NCBI GenBank assembly: GCA_002712125.1
Contig: PASL01000022.1
Location: forward strand, 3,297-9,341
Reading direction: 5' to 3'
Length of the DNA stretch: 6,045 bases
DNA from: Chloroflexota bacterium
GTDB lineage: Bacteria > Chloroflexota > Dehalococcoidia > Lucifugimonadales > Lucifugimonadaceae
Position numbers and translations under genes: made by a program. A model generated the notes under the pieces. That model saw only the letters and a program-made list of their open reading frames with translations, had not been told where the DNA came from and ran no database searches. Positions 6,027-6,045 of the stretch are shown here, piece after piece (within the stretch, counting starts at the first letter, position 1; every line of letters starts with the position of its first letter).

Positions 6027-6045
6027 CTTTAACTTTACACTGAGT

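Noticed and set aside
1..6045. CRISPR array, insertion sequence, riboswitch, defence system or other novel multi-gene system
   Set aside because: No spaced direct repeats, transposase, terminal inverted repeats or structured leader was found; the single recombinase has the features of housekeeping Xer.

Overview
This is a compact, strongly A+T-rich bacterial housekeeping region in which every gene I can support lies on the minus strand. Reading in the direction of transcription, from high to low coordinate, the order is tRNA-Ser(GGA), topA (DNA topoisomerase I), a Xer tyrosine recombinase, aroQ (type II 3-dehydroquinate dehydratase), an M24 Xaa-Pro aminopeptidase, efp (elongation factor P), and the 5' part of xseA (exonuclease VII large subunit), which runs off the window at position 1. 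The standard genetic code fits: TAA, TAG and TGA all end genes, and tryptophan is encoded by TGG.

From 2665 down to 1 the genes form a tight run. aroQ and the peptidase overlap by 8 bases, the peptidase and efp are 12 bases apart, and efp and xseA are 4 bases apart, so they are probably one operon. The Xer gene sits 51 bases upstream of aroQ. A 141-base, almost entirely A/T gap separates it from topA, and 78 bases separate topA from the tRNA gene. The gaps hold no convincing GC-rich intrinsic terminator, so readthrough along the whole strand is possible.

The gene order joins two arrangements known from Gram-positive bacteria: topA next to a xer gene, and aroQ-peptidase-efp (as in Bacillus subtilis yqhS-yqhT-efp). 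The A+T richness, short spacers and diverged proteins suggest a streamlined environmental bacterium. A Chloroflexota-like (for example marine SAR202) origin is a guess from gene order and EF-P/TopA sequence flavour, and the window alone does not prove it.

Functionally the genes cover DNA topology (TopA), chromosome dimer resolution (Xer), the shikimate pathway (AroQ), proline-peptide turnover (peptidase), relief of polyproline ribosome stalling (EF-P) and DNA repair (XseA). I see no mobile element, CRISPR array, toxin or novel multi-gene system. The points worth a second look are protein-level oddities: an EF-P tip loop with Pro/Ala around the key lysine, an AroQ with Gln in place of a normally conserved active-site His, a TopA with one unusual widely spaced four-cysteine tail and a TTG start, and an A/T palindrome beside the Xer gene.
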